Shown here in pieces: positions 42,875-51,648 of a DNA stretch of 64,000 nt (positions within the stretch are counted from its first letter, which is position 1; each line of letters starts with the position of its first letter). The translations under genes were made by a program, and so were the position numbers. Source of the DNA: Wandonia haliotis. GTDB taxonomy: Bacteria > Bacteroidota > Bacteroidia > Flavobacteriales_D > Crocinitomicaceae. The notes beneath the pieces were generated by a model. The model saw only the letters and a program-made list of their open reading frames with translations. It had not been told where the DNA came from and made no database searches. The stretch covers positions 496,001-560,000 of the forward strand of contig NZ_BAAAFH010000011.1 of NCBI RefSeq assembly GCF_039523435.1, written 5' to 3'.

Positions 42875-43603
42875 ATGAGCCAATCAGGATATAACTCACT
42901 TGCACTTCATGAAATACTTCTCAGTATTGCCAACAGTTTGAATGAAGCACAACATACACTGCGTAGTATGCCTGCTTATGACGAATACGGAAGACCCAAC
43001 ACCTTATATCACCTCCCCTATCTTGATTTCAATCTGGAAGTCGTTTCTTCATTTGAATCAACAGAAAGCACAATTCCGGAAGATACCTCAAAGCGAGTGA
43101 CTTCTGATTCTTTTTTACGCAAGGAATCTTTTGCTCAATTACCTTCCGTTAATGCGATTCGGTTTATTCCCTACAGGAGCACTGAATCTTCTTCCAAAAA
43201 TACGGGATCCATTACCAGTTCTATTTCCGGCAGATTTGTAGCTGTAATGCCTAACGAAGGTCAAAGACAAGTTATTATGACCTATTCAACCGAAGTAGCA
43301 GGACAAACTGATCTGCATATCGATTATACCATCACACTTCGGTTGGTCTATCCTGACAATACGCCTGTAGCCGGACAACGAATTGAACTTAACTTTGATG
43401 AAATGACCAGTTCTGCTATCAATTCCACTCTGCAAGTAACTGCTCCCATATTACTGAATAGTAATGATGGATTGACCAATACAGAAGGAGAGTTCTCTTC
43501 CACCCTACGTTTTGACAAAGATGATTATTCCACCGGAGCCACTTTTGTCTTTGTAGCGAACAGTGGAACCCAGTTTTTATCAATAGCTATTAGTAAAGAT
43601 TAA
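42875..43603 (+). CDS. Divergent paralogue F with Ig-like C-terminal domain
   Basis: A 242-residue protein. The first helix LHEILLSIANSLNEAQHTL and the motif FNLEVVSSFE resemble the shared domain but are divergent. It lacks the LGF-PTFY centre and the VPPP end, though SGRFVAVMP may correspond. The last 95 residues look like an Ig-like beta-sandwich (GQTDLHIDYTITLRLVYPDN, GQRIELNFDE, DDYSTGATFVFVANSG). No signal peptide. It is 3 bases after the Lys-rich gene. Whether it is a true paralogue should be tested by profile search. Confidence 0.65.
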   Translation: MSQSGYNSLALHEILLSIANSLNEAQHTLRSMPAYDEYGRPNTLYHLPYLDFNLEVVSSFESTESTIPEDTSKRVTSDSFLRKESFAQLPSVNAIRFIPYRSTESSSKNTGSITSSISGRFVAVMPNEGQRQVIMTYSTEVAGQTDLHIDYTITLRLVYPDNTPVAGQRIELNFDEMTSSAINSTLQVTAPILLNSNDGLTNTEGEFSSTLRFDKDDYSTGATFVFVANSGTQFLSIAISKD

Positions 43604-43612
43604 CACCTGATC

Positions 43613-44794
43613 ATGATCACATTCAAATATATAAGTTTCACAATTAAACTAAACGATGCACAAAATGCTCCTGTTAATGATTTGGCGCTCTTTGTGCAGT
43701 ATTTCAATTTTTCAGAACAAAAATGGATTAACATCTATCGCTCTATTGTATCCAATGGCACCTTTTTTTGTAGAGGAACAGTATCTTCTACACTCAAAGA
43801 CCGACAACCTTTCCTGGAAGCGATTCAAAAGGGGTTAATGCTCCCCATACGTATTGTTCCCACGCAAAAAATATATGATAGTAAACAGAAAGAAATTATA
43901 GGTATGACTTTCGATCATTTCTACAATCCGGAGAATGATATACTGGAGTTCGATTTTGGATCCATGTGGCTTATGCCGGAAAATAGCATTGAAAAATATG
44001 CAACCTATCATGACTTTGTAACCATTGCTTCTCTGTATCCACCTGAGTTAACTTCGGTTAAAGAAAATACAGATGATATACCTATCAGATCAATAGACGG
44101 CCAATATGAAGAGCAATTGAATGAGTGTACAACTAATCTTCAAACAGTTACATCTCAATATGAAAAATTATATTCAACCCATCAAACATTGATGCGCTCT
44201 AATCAGGCAACTCTTATACTAAATGAGGAATTGGAAGGTCAATTATCCAGTCTCAAAAACGATTTACGGGACCAAGAACTTCAAATTCAAAAGTTACAAG
44301 ATACAATCGCAACATTATCAGCAGAAGAAAATCCCACAGAGGGAAATAAACTTATCCCTATTAATTCTCTATACAGCAACATACTAGGACAAGTTGAAAC
44401 GGTCAATAAATCAACCGAAAACTCTGCATTTAAACTCTCCAATCTTTCATTAAAACTAAAAGCTATTATTCAGAAAGACGGAGACAATCTCAGTGCTTCA
44501 TTACTGGATTCGTCTCTGTCTGATACGATAAATGGTAATTCTATCAGTGAGCTTTCTTTCGAAATTACTCCAACACAGAATCAGAATCCAGCGACTACAA
44601 AAATACCTGAACTGAGTGGGTTAACAGAAACGGCCGTGCGAAGAGTACTGCAAAGTATTGGTCTACGACTCAACCCTGTATATCAGCAGAATCTCAATGT
44701 CGTTCACGGAAGTGCTTTCAAACAATCACCCGAACCGGGTACAACTATACAGCCCAATCAATTAGTAACCGTAATTTTCAGCAAACATGAGTAA
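43613..44794 (+). CDS. Beta domain-coiled coil-PASTA protein
   Basis: A 393-residue protein in three parts. An N-terminal beta-rich domain (residues 1-140; FKYISFTIKLNDAQNAPVND) is followed by a coiled coil (about 165-245) and a linker. The last 65 residues form a PASTA domain: KIPELSGLTETAVRRVLQSI and VVHGSAFKQSPEPGTTIQPN. PASTA domains bind peptidoglycan fragments or related ligands outside the cytoplasm, yet no signal peptide is present. The last 8 bases overlap the start of the next gene, so the two are translationally coupled. Confidence 0.78.
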   Translation: MITFKYISFTIKLNDAQNAPVNDLALFVQYFNFSEQKWINIYRSIVSNGTFFCRGTVSSTLKDRQPFLEAIQKGLMLPIRIVPTQKIYDSKQKEIIGMTFDHFYNPENDILEFDFGSMWLMPENSIEKYATYHDFVTIASLYPPELTSVKENTDDIPIRSIDGQYEEQLNECTTNLQTVTSQYEKLYSTHQTLMRSNQATLILNEELEGQLSSLKNDLRDQELQIQKLQDTIATLSAEENPTEGNKLIPINSLYSNILGQVETVNKSTENSAFKLSNLSLKLKAIIQKDGDNLSASLLDSSLSDTINGNSISELSFEITPTQNQNPATTKIPELSGLTETAVRRVLQSIGLRLNPVYQQNLNVVHGSAFKQSPEPGTTIQPNQLVTVIFSKHE

Positions 44795-45449
44795 TTCTAA
44801 TAATCCGGTAAAACTATTCAGCGAACTCCTCGGGGGGCCACTAGGTGAGCTTATCAGTAGTATTGGTAAAGGTGTAGGAGAAGCACAGGCTGCACTGGAC
44901 GAAGGAGCACTTCGCCAAACACTTGAACTATATAATAGCGAGAAAGACAGCGAACGTTCAGAAGAAGAAATGAAACTACTGAACCTTATAAGAAGTATGG
45001 GATACCAACCCACCTTTTATACGATTCCTGAGACAGAGGTTGAAGCCCAGATTTCATTATCAATGGATCTGAATTCGGAACAGACGGGTATCGTTGGAAA
45101 ACATCCACTTTCCAAATATTCCGTTAATGCTATTCCTGTCAACGCGGGAAACGTTAACCGTTATAACCTGCAGTCCAATGCAATGGCTAAATTAAAATTT
45201 AAGATCGTTCCCGTTCCTCCCCCTTCTTCTGTCCCGGAAATGCGCATCGTTCCTGATCTTATGCATCAGAAATGGAACGATGTGAAAGCAATACTACTCT
45301 CTTTAGGGTTTGAAGTACAGTTTCAGAATCAACTGGGAGAAATTTTGAGTGAGGAGACACTGGAAGAAAAGACAATTACAGCCCAAAGTATTCCGGGAGG
45401 AACAATAAGTACAGTCAATACTATTCTAACTCTTACTTTTACGGGCTAA
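44787..45449 (+). CDS. Paralogue E with C-terminal PASTA domain
   Basis: A 220-residue protein. It begins with LLGGPLGELISSIGKGVGEA followed by QAALDE, then GYQPTFYTIPETEVEAQISL, and has KFKIVPVPPPSSVPEMR as the domain end. The remaining 70 residues are a PASTA-like module (VPDLMHQKWNDVKAILLSLG, TITAQSIPGGTISTVN). It is the last gene of the operon and is coupled to the preceding PASTA protein by an 8-base overlap. No signal peptide. Function unknown. Confidence 0.78.
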   Translation: MSNSNNPVKLFSELLGGPLGELISSIGKGVGEAQAALDEGALRQTLELYNSEKDSERSEEEMKLLNLIRSMGYQPTFYTIPETEVEAQISLSMDLNSEQTGIVGKHPLSKYSVNAIPVNAGNVNRYNLQSNAMAKLKFKIVPVPPPSSVPEMRIVPDLMHQKWNDVKAILLSLGFEVQFQNQLGEILSEETLEEKTITAQSIPGGTISTVNTILTLTFTG

Positions 45450-45456
45450 CTACTTA

Positions 45457-45549
45457 CCGGGGAATTACCATGGGTCATCAGGATAGGAGATGCAGATGGT
45501 CTTAATCAATTCATTATTGCCAATGGCATACTAAATGATAATTCCCCGG
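45457..45549. repeat. 11-bp inverted repeat with 71-base spacer
   Basis: CCGGGGAATTA (45457-45467) and TAATTCCCCGG (45539-45549) are perfectly complementary. The spacer contains a small TGCCA-A-TGGCA palindrome. No T tract follows and no flanking target duplication is visible, so it is neither a classic terminator nor a clear mobile element. The reading frame of the preceding gene stays open after its TAA through this whole interval. Confidence 0.5.
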
Positions 45550-45566
45550 AAGCTTTACACCGGTTC

Positions 45567-46580
45567 TTATTGTACTTTGTACAGATTCCCGTTTTTGGTG
45601 GTAAATTTACTTAGCTTTCCTTTGGTTACAAGTTTTTCCAGTTGAATCTCCGCATTTTCTCTTGATGCACCGGACAACACAGAAAATTCTTTTGCTGTAA
45701 GTGTCGGATAAATCGAAAATAAGTCGCTCCATTCTTTTCCGTATTCTTGTTTCTCTCCCTGGAACAACTTCAGGACAGATCCCTCATATACCGGATAGGG
45801 TTTTGAACCATATACGCGCTCAACAGCATTTTTATCATCTATAAAAAAGATGGTTGGGAAACCTCTTACTCCCATTTCGCGCGCTAGTTGTAAGTCCTCT
45901 TTAAACAATTTTTCTGCCTGGCCTCCTTCATAATCAGTCTTTAAACGCTCCACATCGAGCCCTGTTTTTTTCGCTGCCTGCTCCACGTACTCCCATTTCG
46001 TTATATTCTTCTTTTCCAGAAACAACAGTTCTCTTAACTCACGTAAAAACTTCACTGCCTTTGTCTCATCCTGCATTTGAGCTGCCTTAAACGCAATAGA
46101 CGGAGGATACGAAGAATTAAGCGGGTCTTCTAACCATACATCACCATCGATAGGCATATCGTAATACACACTAACCTCGTCCCAGTGGTGAGCCACATCA
46201 GAAGGCTTACTTATCCCCCCGCTGTTATAACTCCAGTCAGGAAGAAGTCCTCCCATTCTGTATTCAATGTTCAATGCATAACCGTATTCCAACTTCAATT
46301 TTCTTAACTGTGGTTCTATTCCCCAACAAGAAGAACAAATAGGATCCGTGAAGTAAACAACACGCACGGGTTTGGTTCCTTCATTTCTGGTATCAATCTT
46401 ATTTTCTGAAGTTTCCGGTCCTGTTTCACACATTCCGGTTTCAATATCGCACAACAGTGGATTCTTCTCTTTTGTATTTTCCATATTTTCTTTATTTGAC
46501 TTATCCGTTACTACCTGTCCACTACAACTGTTCATTGTAATTAAGAACAGAAAAGCACTCATTATTCCTTTTATTTTCAT
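45567..46580 (-). CDS. DsbA-family lipoprotein (FrnE/SpxH-like) with winged-helix-like C-terminus
   Basis: A 337-residue protein with a lipobox-like signal (ITMNSC, Cys19). The DsbA-like domain runs from about 70 to 285, with the redox motif FTDPICSSCWG (CSSC) and a cis-Pro in VRGFPTIFFIDD near 245. Its length and helical insert fit the FrnE/YjbH branch. The last 50 residues, LTAKEFSVLSGASRENAEIQ and onward, look like a small winged helix. It probably acts in thiol-disulfide exchange at the periplasmic side. It is divergent from the HxlR gene and shares the palindromic promoter region. Confidence 0.87.
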   Translation of the reverse strand: MKIKGIMSAFLFLITMNSCSGQVVTDKSNKENMENTKEKNPLLCDIETGMCETGPETSENKIDTRNEGTKPVRVVYFTDPICSSCWGIEPQLRKLKLEYGYALNIEYRMGGLLPDWSYNSGGISKPSDVAHHWDEVSVYYDMPIDGDVWLEDPLNSSYPPSIAFKAAQMQDETKAVKFLRELRELLFLEKKNITKWEYVEQAAKKTGLDVERLKTDYEGGQAEKLFKEDLQLAREMGVRGFPTIFFIDDKNAVERVYGSKPYPVYEGSVLKLFQGEKQEYGKEWSDLFSIYPTLTAKEFSVLSGASRENAEIQLEKLVTKGKLSKFTTKNGNLYKVQ

Positions 46581-46635
46581 ATCCTACCTCTTTCCCGTAA
46601 AAGCATAAAATATCGCTTTTGATGCATTATTCAGT

Positions 46636-46676
46636 TATCTTTGTACAAAGATAGGCTCAGACAGTCATACTGTCAA
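46636..46676 (-). promoter_or_regulatory. Divergent promoter palindrome with candidate HxlR operator
   Basis: TATCTTTGTACAAAGATA (46636-46653) is a perfect 18-base palindrome containing a TAnnTTTG box on each strand. On the minus strand it pairs with TTG (46676-46674) 20 bases upstream, a good promoter for the DsbA gene. GACAGT-CAT-ACTGTC (46660-46674) is a perfect 6-3-6 inverted repeat lying between those two boxes, where a bound regulator would block transcription. The plus-strand promoter has only a poorly spaced TTTG (46618-46621). Confidence 0.6.
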
Positions 46677-46700
46677 TTAGTCAAAAATTTATGACCACCC

Positions 46701-47021
46701 ATGAACACTGATAATCAAAACAATTGCCCCGCAGAAAATGCAATAAAACTTCTTTCAGGAAAGTGGAAACCACAGATTTTTAAATTAGCGGTCGAACAGC
46801 CGATTCGTTTTAATGCTTTATTACGTGCCTTACCCGGAGCAAGTAAACAAGCAATCGCTACTGCTTTAAAGGAATTGGAGGAGGCAGAAATACTTGATAA
46901 AATTACCATCAATGAAAAACCTTTGCATATTGAATATCATTTAACCGAAAAAGGAAAATCAATTATCCCTGTTTTTCAACAACTTGAAACAATTTTCACA
47001 AATACGACAGAATCTGATTAA
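46701..47021 (+). CDS. HxlR-family transcriptional regulator
   Basis: This 106-residue winged-helix protein matches HxlR: CPAENAIKLLSGKWKPQIFK, then RFNALLRALPGASKQAIATA, and a C-terminal KPLHIEYHLTEKGKSIIPV. Cys9 sits in the N-terminal position used by YodB/HypR for redox sensing. It is divergent from the DsbA-like lipoprotein gene, with a palindrome between them, so redox control of that gene is the likely role (inferred). Confidence 0.9.
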   Translation: MNTDNQNNCPAENAIKLLSGKWKPQIFKLAVEQPIRFNALLRALPGASKQAIATALKELEEAEILDKITINEKPLHIEYHLTEKGKSIIPVFQQLETIFTNTTESD

Positions 47022-47143
47022 TTTTTTTCGTATTTCGAGGTATATTCTAAGTATTAGTACATAATTTCTATTTTGCCCGGCAAATCTACTTTGACAACCT
47101 GCCTAAGGTCTCTATCTTTCTCTGTAAAGAATACATAAAATTC

Positions 47144-47779
47144 ATGTTTATGAGACTTTATCTTCTGAAAAAAGCAGATTTGTTATTCGGAATCAATCAT
47201 TCAAGAGGTTATTTTGGTACATCTGTTAAAAATGAATATGCAACTGCTTCTGCTTACGAGGATGTTCTGCAACAAACCGAAAACGCAAAATCGCTTAACA
47301 ACCAAATTCTTCATCTACCGGAAGGATTATCTCTATTTTCAAGTAACCGGAAAACCATACGAAAAAAGTATGGCCGACCTGTTTTCCATTTACACTCGCT
47401 TCCGTTTCAAAGCAAAATGGAAATCTTGTTTTTTAAACAAACAATTGAAAGAATACGTATTCATATAGAATGTCACCTGTACGAAAATCGTCTGTGTATG
47501 GTCAAATATAAATTTCCCTATGCTGACGAAAAACAAAGTACAGCTATCCGAAACAAAATTCTATCAGACTATGGTTATTCGGATGTATCAGGGGATGTAT
47601 CGGTAAAAGATGATCTTCAACAAGTTCTGTATATAAAGGGTAAATTTGGGTTGGAAATCAATTACATAAACCTTAACAACAAGGTATTCTCTAACTTATT
47701 ATCAATTGAATCAGATACACGCATAGAGGACACTCAATTGCACAAAGCTATTCAGTGGCTACACCTACAAAAGAGTTAA
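47144..47779 (+). CDS. Cytoplasmic protein of unknown function
   Basis: A 211-residue soluble protein without signal or membrane segments. It is alpha/beta, with clusters such as INHSRGYFGTSVKNEYATAS near the N-terminus, the basic segment SSNRKTIRKKYGRPVFHLHS and a later beta region HLYENRLCMVKYKFPYADE. A second ATG two codons later (47150) is an equal start candidate. It lies between HxlR and Lon and is followed by a strong hairpin. No family recognised. Confidence 0.65.
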   Translation: MFMRLYLLKKADLLFGINHSRGYFGTSVKNEYATASAYEDVLQQTENAKSLNNQILHLPEGLSLFSSNRKTIRKKYGRPVFHLHSLPFQSKMEILFFKQTIERIRIHIECHLYENRLCMVKYKFPYADEKQSTAIRNKILSDYGYSDVSGDVSVKDDLQQVLYIKGKFGLEINYINLNNKVFSNLLSIESDTRIEDTQLHKAIQWLHLQKS

Positions 47780-47780
47780 T

Positions 47781-47813
47781 GTGTAGTCGTTATTTCTATC
47801 ATAACGACTACAC
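47781..47813. terminator. Convergent hairpin between unknown gene and lon
   Basis: GTGTAGTCGTTAT (47781-47793) and ATAACGACTACAC (47801-47813) form a perfect 13-bp stem with a 7-base loop. T tracts are weak on both strands. Its position between two convergent stop codons supports a bidirectional terminator. Confidence 0.75.
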
Positions 47814-47824
47814 CATCAATCTTA

Positions 47825-50269
47825 TCAGTTTACAGTAATCTTATCTTTGACATCGACTTTAGTCAGAGCAATGTCTACAACTTCTTTCATTATTCTTACA
47901 TAATGAAACGTAAGTCCTTTCAAATAATCCGGCTTGATCTCTCCGATATCCTTTTTATTCTTCTCACAAAGAATGATCTCTTTAATATTGGCTCTTTTTG
48001 CCGCCAGTACCTTTTCTTTAATCCCACCTACCGGCAACACTTCTCCACGAAGTGTTATTTCTCCGGTCATCGCCAGATCTTTCTTCACCCTTTTTTGAGT
48101 AAACAATGACGCAAGAGAAGTTAACATTGTAATTCCTGCCGAAGGTCCGTCTTTTGGAGTCGCTCCCTCCGGAACGTGAATATGCACATTCCACTTATCA
48201 AACACCTCGGGTTTAAGATCAAACCATTTTGCGTGAGCTTTCAAATACTCTAACGCAATCACGGCCGACTCTTTCATCACATCTCCTAGGTTTCCTGTAA
48301 GTGTCAGTTTTCCTTTACCCGGTGTCAGTGATGATTCAATAAACAAAATATCACCTCCGACCTGAGTCCATGCCAATCCCGTAACAACTCCTGCTACTTC
48401 ATTGGTAATAGAACGGTCTTTTTCTCTTCCAGGCCCTAATACTTTCTCTACTTCTTCGGCAGTCATCTTAGGAGTAAACTCTTCTTCCAACGCAATTTGC
48501 CGGGCACGATTCCGAACAATTTTAGCTACTACCTTATCCAGTCCTCTGACACCTGACTCATTTGTGTATTCTACTACCAACTTTTCTAGAACAGATTTAG
48601 TTAATGACAGTTGTTTTTTATCAACCCCATGTTCCTCCAATTGTTTTGGCAGCAAATGCCGTTTGGCAATTTCTACCTTTTCTTCAATCGTATATCCGTT
48701 TACTTCTATCAGCTCCATACGATCTCTTAACGGTCCCTGAATAGTCGCCAGATTATTTGCCGTAGCAATAAACATCACCTTGGAAAGATCAAACTCTGTC
48801 TCAACATAATTATCGTAAAACGAACTATTTTGCTCCGGATCAAGAACTTCCAGTAAAGCTGAAGAAGGATCTCCGTGGTTACTTCGTCCTAATTTGTCAA
48901 TTTCATCAAGCACAAACACAGGATTAGCTGATTCGGCTTTTTTAAGACTTTGCACTACCCTACCAGGCATTGCTCCGATGTATGTTTTTCTGTGTCCGCG
49001 TATCTCTGATTCATCATGCACTCCACCAAGTGACATTCTCACGTATTTTCTCCCCAGTGCTTCGGCAATTGATTTCCCTAAAGATGTCTTTCCTACTCCC
49101 GGAGGACCATAAAAACAAAGGATAGGTGATTTCATATCTCCTTTCAATTTCAGAACTGCCAAATACTCCAGAATACGTTCTTTCACCTTTTCCAACCCGT
49201 AGTGATCCCGATTAAGAATTTTATCAGCCCGCTTCAAGTCCAGATTATCATCCGTATACTCATTCCAGGGAAGATCCAAAAGATTATCCAGGTAGTTAAG
49301 CTGAACTGTATATTCAGCAGCCTGTGGATTCATACGCTGTAAGCGATCCATCTCTTTGTTAAAGAGTTTGTTTACGCGTTCATCCCAGTGTTTTTTACTC
49401 GCTCGCTCCCGCAAATCAGTTACATCCTGCTCCTGAGGATTATCTCCTAATTCCTCCTGAATCGTACGCATTTGCTGGTGCAGAAAATATTCTCTCTGTT
49501 GACGGTCCATATCCGTCTTAACTTTCTGCTGAATCTGATTTCTCATATCCAGCAATTGGATTTCGAAAGAAAGGTGCTCTAAAACTAACTGCGCACGTTT
49601 CTTGATATCCAATTCTTCCAACATTCCCTGTTTCTTCTCAACATCCGCATTCATATTGGATGAAATGAAGTTCACCAGAAACGTCGGGCTTTCAATATTT
49701 TTAATAGCGAATGCTGCCTCTGAAGGAATATTAGGCGAATCACGGATAATCTGCAAAGCCATATCTTTCATCGATTCATACATCGCTTCAAATTCACGGT
49801 CATTTTCTTCCGGCTTAATTTCCGGTAAAAATTCAGCGGTAGCTTTCAGAAAAGGTTCCGACTCTAATGCTTCTTTCCATTCAAAGCGTCTTTTTCCCTG
49901 AATAATAACAGTTGTCGTACCATCCGGCATCTTCAGCAAACGAAGAATCTGAGCCATTGTCCCTACCTGATAGAGATCATCAAACTCAGGAGTTTCCTCG
50001 TCCTGATTTTTCTGAGCCACTACCCCTATAATTTTACTCCCCTTGTTTGCTTCCTGAATAAGACGGATTGATTTATCCCTTCCTACGGTAATAGGAATTA
50101 CTACTCCCGGAAACAGCACATTATTTCTCAAAGGAAGAATAGGTAATACTTCAGGTAAATCCATTTTCTCCATCGCTTCCTCATCATCACTCGTAATCAA
50201 CGGAATAAACTCCGAGTCCCCATCCAGCATTCCTGTAAAATTTATTAATTGATCGTTCTTGTCATTCAT
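47825..50269 (-). CDS. lon: ATP-dependent protease Lon
   Basis: This 814-residue protein has the three Lon parts: an N-terminal substrate-recognition domain (about 40-240, starting LPEVLPILPLRNNVLFPGVV), an AAA+ ATPase domain with Walker A FYGPPGVGKTSLGKS and Walker B VFVLDEIDKL, and a C-terminal proteolytic domain. The catalytic Ser is in PKDGPSAGITM and the catalytic Lys lies about 45 residues later in VLPVGGIKEKVLAAKR. Lon degrades misfolded and regulatory proteins in the cytoplasm. It is transcribed downstream of the GlmU-like gene on the same strand with 135 bases between. Confidence 0.96.
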   Translation of the reverse strand: MNDKNDQLINFTGMLDGDSEFIPLITSDDEEAMEKMDLPEVLPILPLRNNVLFPGVVIPITVGRDKSIRLIQEANKGSKIIGVVAQKNQDEETPEFDDLYQVGTMAQILRLLKMPDGTTTVIIQGKRRFEWKEALESEPFLKATAEFLPEIKPEENDREFEAMYESMKDMALQIIRDSPNIPSEAAFAIKNIESPTFLVNFISSNMNADVEKKQGMLEELDIKKRAQLVLEHLSFEIQLLDMRNQIQQKVKTDMDRQQREYFLHQQMRTIQEELGDNPQEQDVTDLRERASKKHWDERVNKLFNKEMDRLQRMNPQAAEYTVQLNYLDNLLDLPWNEYTDDNLDLKRADKILNRDHYGLEKVKERILEYLAVLKLKGDMKSPILCFYGPPGVGKTSLGKSIAEALGRKYVRMSLGGVHDESEIRGHRKTYIGAMPGRVVQSLKKAESANPVFVLDEIDKLGRSNHGDPSSALLEVLDPEQNSSFYDNYVETEFDLSKVMFIATANNLATIQGPLRDRMELIEVNGYTIEEKVEIAKRHLLPKQLEEHGVDKKQLSLTKSVLEKLVVEYTNESGVRGLDKVVAKIVRNRARQIALEEEFTPKMTAEEVEKVLGPGREKDRSITNEVAGVVTGLAWTQVGGDILFIESSLTPGKGKLTLTGNLGDVMKESAVIALEYLKAHAKWFDLKPEVFDKWNVHIHVPEGATPKDGPSAGITMLTSLASLFTQKRVKKDLAMTGEITLRGEVLPVGGIKEKVLAAKRANIKEIILCEKNKKDIGEIKPDYLKGLTFHYVRIMKEVVDIALTKVDVKDKITVN

Positions 50270-50324
50270 ATTGTCAAAAGGCCTACGCCAAATTGTCAGT
50301 TAATACTTGTATATACTTCTCCAC

Positions 50325-50352
50325 CTCAATGATTATCTATATAACCATTGAG
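50325..50352. other. Hairpin between GlmU-like gene and lon
   Basis: CTCAATG (50325-50331) pairs with CATTGAG (50346-50352), extended inward by TTAT/ATAA around a CTAT loop with one internal mismatch. No T tract follows. It lies in the leader region of lon and could be structural or chance. Confidence 0.3.
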
Positions 50353-50404
50353 AACACATAAAGTTTCAAGATTCATGCCACTAAGAAAAAACTGAAATTT
50401 TGTC

Positions 50405-51562
50405 TTATTTCAATTCATACAGATAGGTTAGAACCGATTTGTCGGCAGCACTTAGTGCAATGCCTCTTCGCTGCATCATATTTTCAGCGGTCTCAAACAC
50501 TTTTTGGAGATCGAATTTTACCTCTGGTGCTGCTCCCCAGGCAAATGAAGGAATGTATTTTGGAGGAAATTCCGCACCAAATATATTAGCTGAAACCCCT
50601 ACAACTGTTGCTGTGTTAAACATTGTATTGATTCCTGATTTTGCATGATCTCCCATTAAAAGTCCCAGAAATTGTACATCTGTCTGAACCATATCCTGTT
50701 TTTCGTAGGAGTACACTTTTACTTTTCCGTAATTGTTCTTCAAATTTGAACTATTCGTATCAGCCCCAAGGTTACACCATTCTCCGATAACGGAATTCCC
50801 TAAAAATCCATCATGTCCTTTATTGGAATATCCGATAAAAATGGAATTTGAAACCTCTCCTCCTACTTTACAGTGTGGTCCAAAACTGGAAGCTCCGTAC
50901 ACTTTCGCACCCATTTTCAATGCTGCATGTTCCGCAAGAGCCAACGGTCCTCTAACCATTGCTCCTTCCATAATTTCAGCCTCTGTACCAACATAAACGG
51001 GTCCGTTAGTTGTATTCAGAATCGCCCCTTCAACATAGGCTCCTTCTTCCAGAAAAACAAGTTCTCTCTCGCCTATTACCGTATTGGAAGAAGAGAGAGA
51101 TTGTGATTTTCTTCCCTCCGTATGAAAAAGGAAATCATTTTTCAGAACTTTCGCATTCTCCTGAAACAAATCCCAGGTATTCTTAAGTATTAACAACGGT
51201 TGATTCACTGCTATTTTCACTTCAAAACCGTGCTTATAGAGACCTTTTCTTGCGATCCAGTCGTGTTCTGTCCGCAATTCTTCTCCAACTTTCAAGTTAG
51301 ACACTTCTTTTGCCAGAGATTGATCCGGAATAGCAGCAGCATTGATATGAAGGTATTCCGTGTTTTCATCTGCCTTTGCGTATCGCTCATTCAAATACGT
51401 TTCCGTAGCAAATACACAAAACTCGTTATCATCTCTTCCCAATAAACGTAACCAACGCTCTCTGTTCGTAAACAATCCCATTCTCAATTCCGAAAGAGGA
51501 CGTGTGAGCGTTAATGGGTTGAAGCGCTTGTGTAGTTCGTTATCGTGAAAAGCTAAATGCAT
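50405..51562 (-). CDS. GlmU-like putative sugar nucleotidyltransferase
   Basis: This 385-residue cytoplasmic protein has an N-terminal nucleotidyltransferase-like half (start HKRFNPLTLTRPLSELRMGL). A C-terminal left-handed beta-helix half carries VYVGTEAEIMEGAMVRGPLA, YGASSFGPHCKVGGEVSNSI and FIGYSNKGHDGFLGNSVIGE. Together these define the Bacteroidota GlmU-like family annotated as putative sugar nucleotidyltransferase. It may form an activated sugar for envelope polymers. The N-terminal active-site motif GxGTRM of true GlmU is not present, so the exact reaction is uncertain. Confidence 0.88.
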   Translation of the reverse strand: MHLAFHDNELHKRFNPLTLTRPLSELRMGLFTNRERWLRLLGRDDNEFCVFATETYLNERYAKADENTEYLHINAAAIPDQSLAKEVSNLKVGEELRTEHDWIARKGLYKHGFEVKIAVNQPLLILKNTWDLFQENAKVLKNDFLFHTEGRKSQSLSSSNTVIGERELVFLEEGAYVEGAILNTTNGPVYVGTEAEIMEGAMVRGPLALAEHAALKMGAKVYGASSFGPHCKVGGEVSNSIFIGYSNKGHDGFLGNSVIGEWCNLGADTNSSNLKNNYGKVKVYSYEKQDMVQTDVQFLGLLMGDHAKSGINTMFNTATVVGVSANIFGAEFPPKYIPSFAWGAAPEVKFDLQKVFETAENMMQRRGIALSAADKSVLTYLYELK

Positions 51563-51648
51563 ACTATCTATTTGTACAATTATGGGTTAAAGATACATTA
51601 TTCCGAAAAGTGTACCGAGTAAGTGGTCAAAAATTGCTAAAAACAAAA

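Noticed and set aside
45457..45549. Miniature transposable element
   Set aside because: The inverted repeat ends lack flanking target duplications and no second copy is visible in the window.
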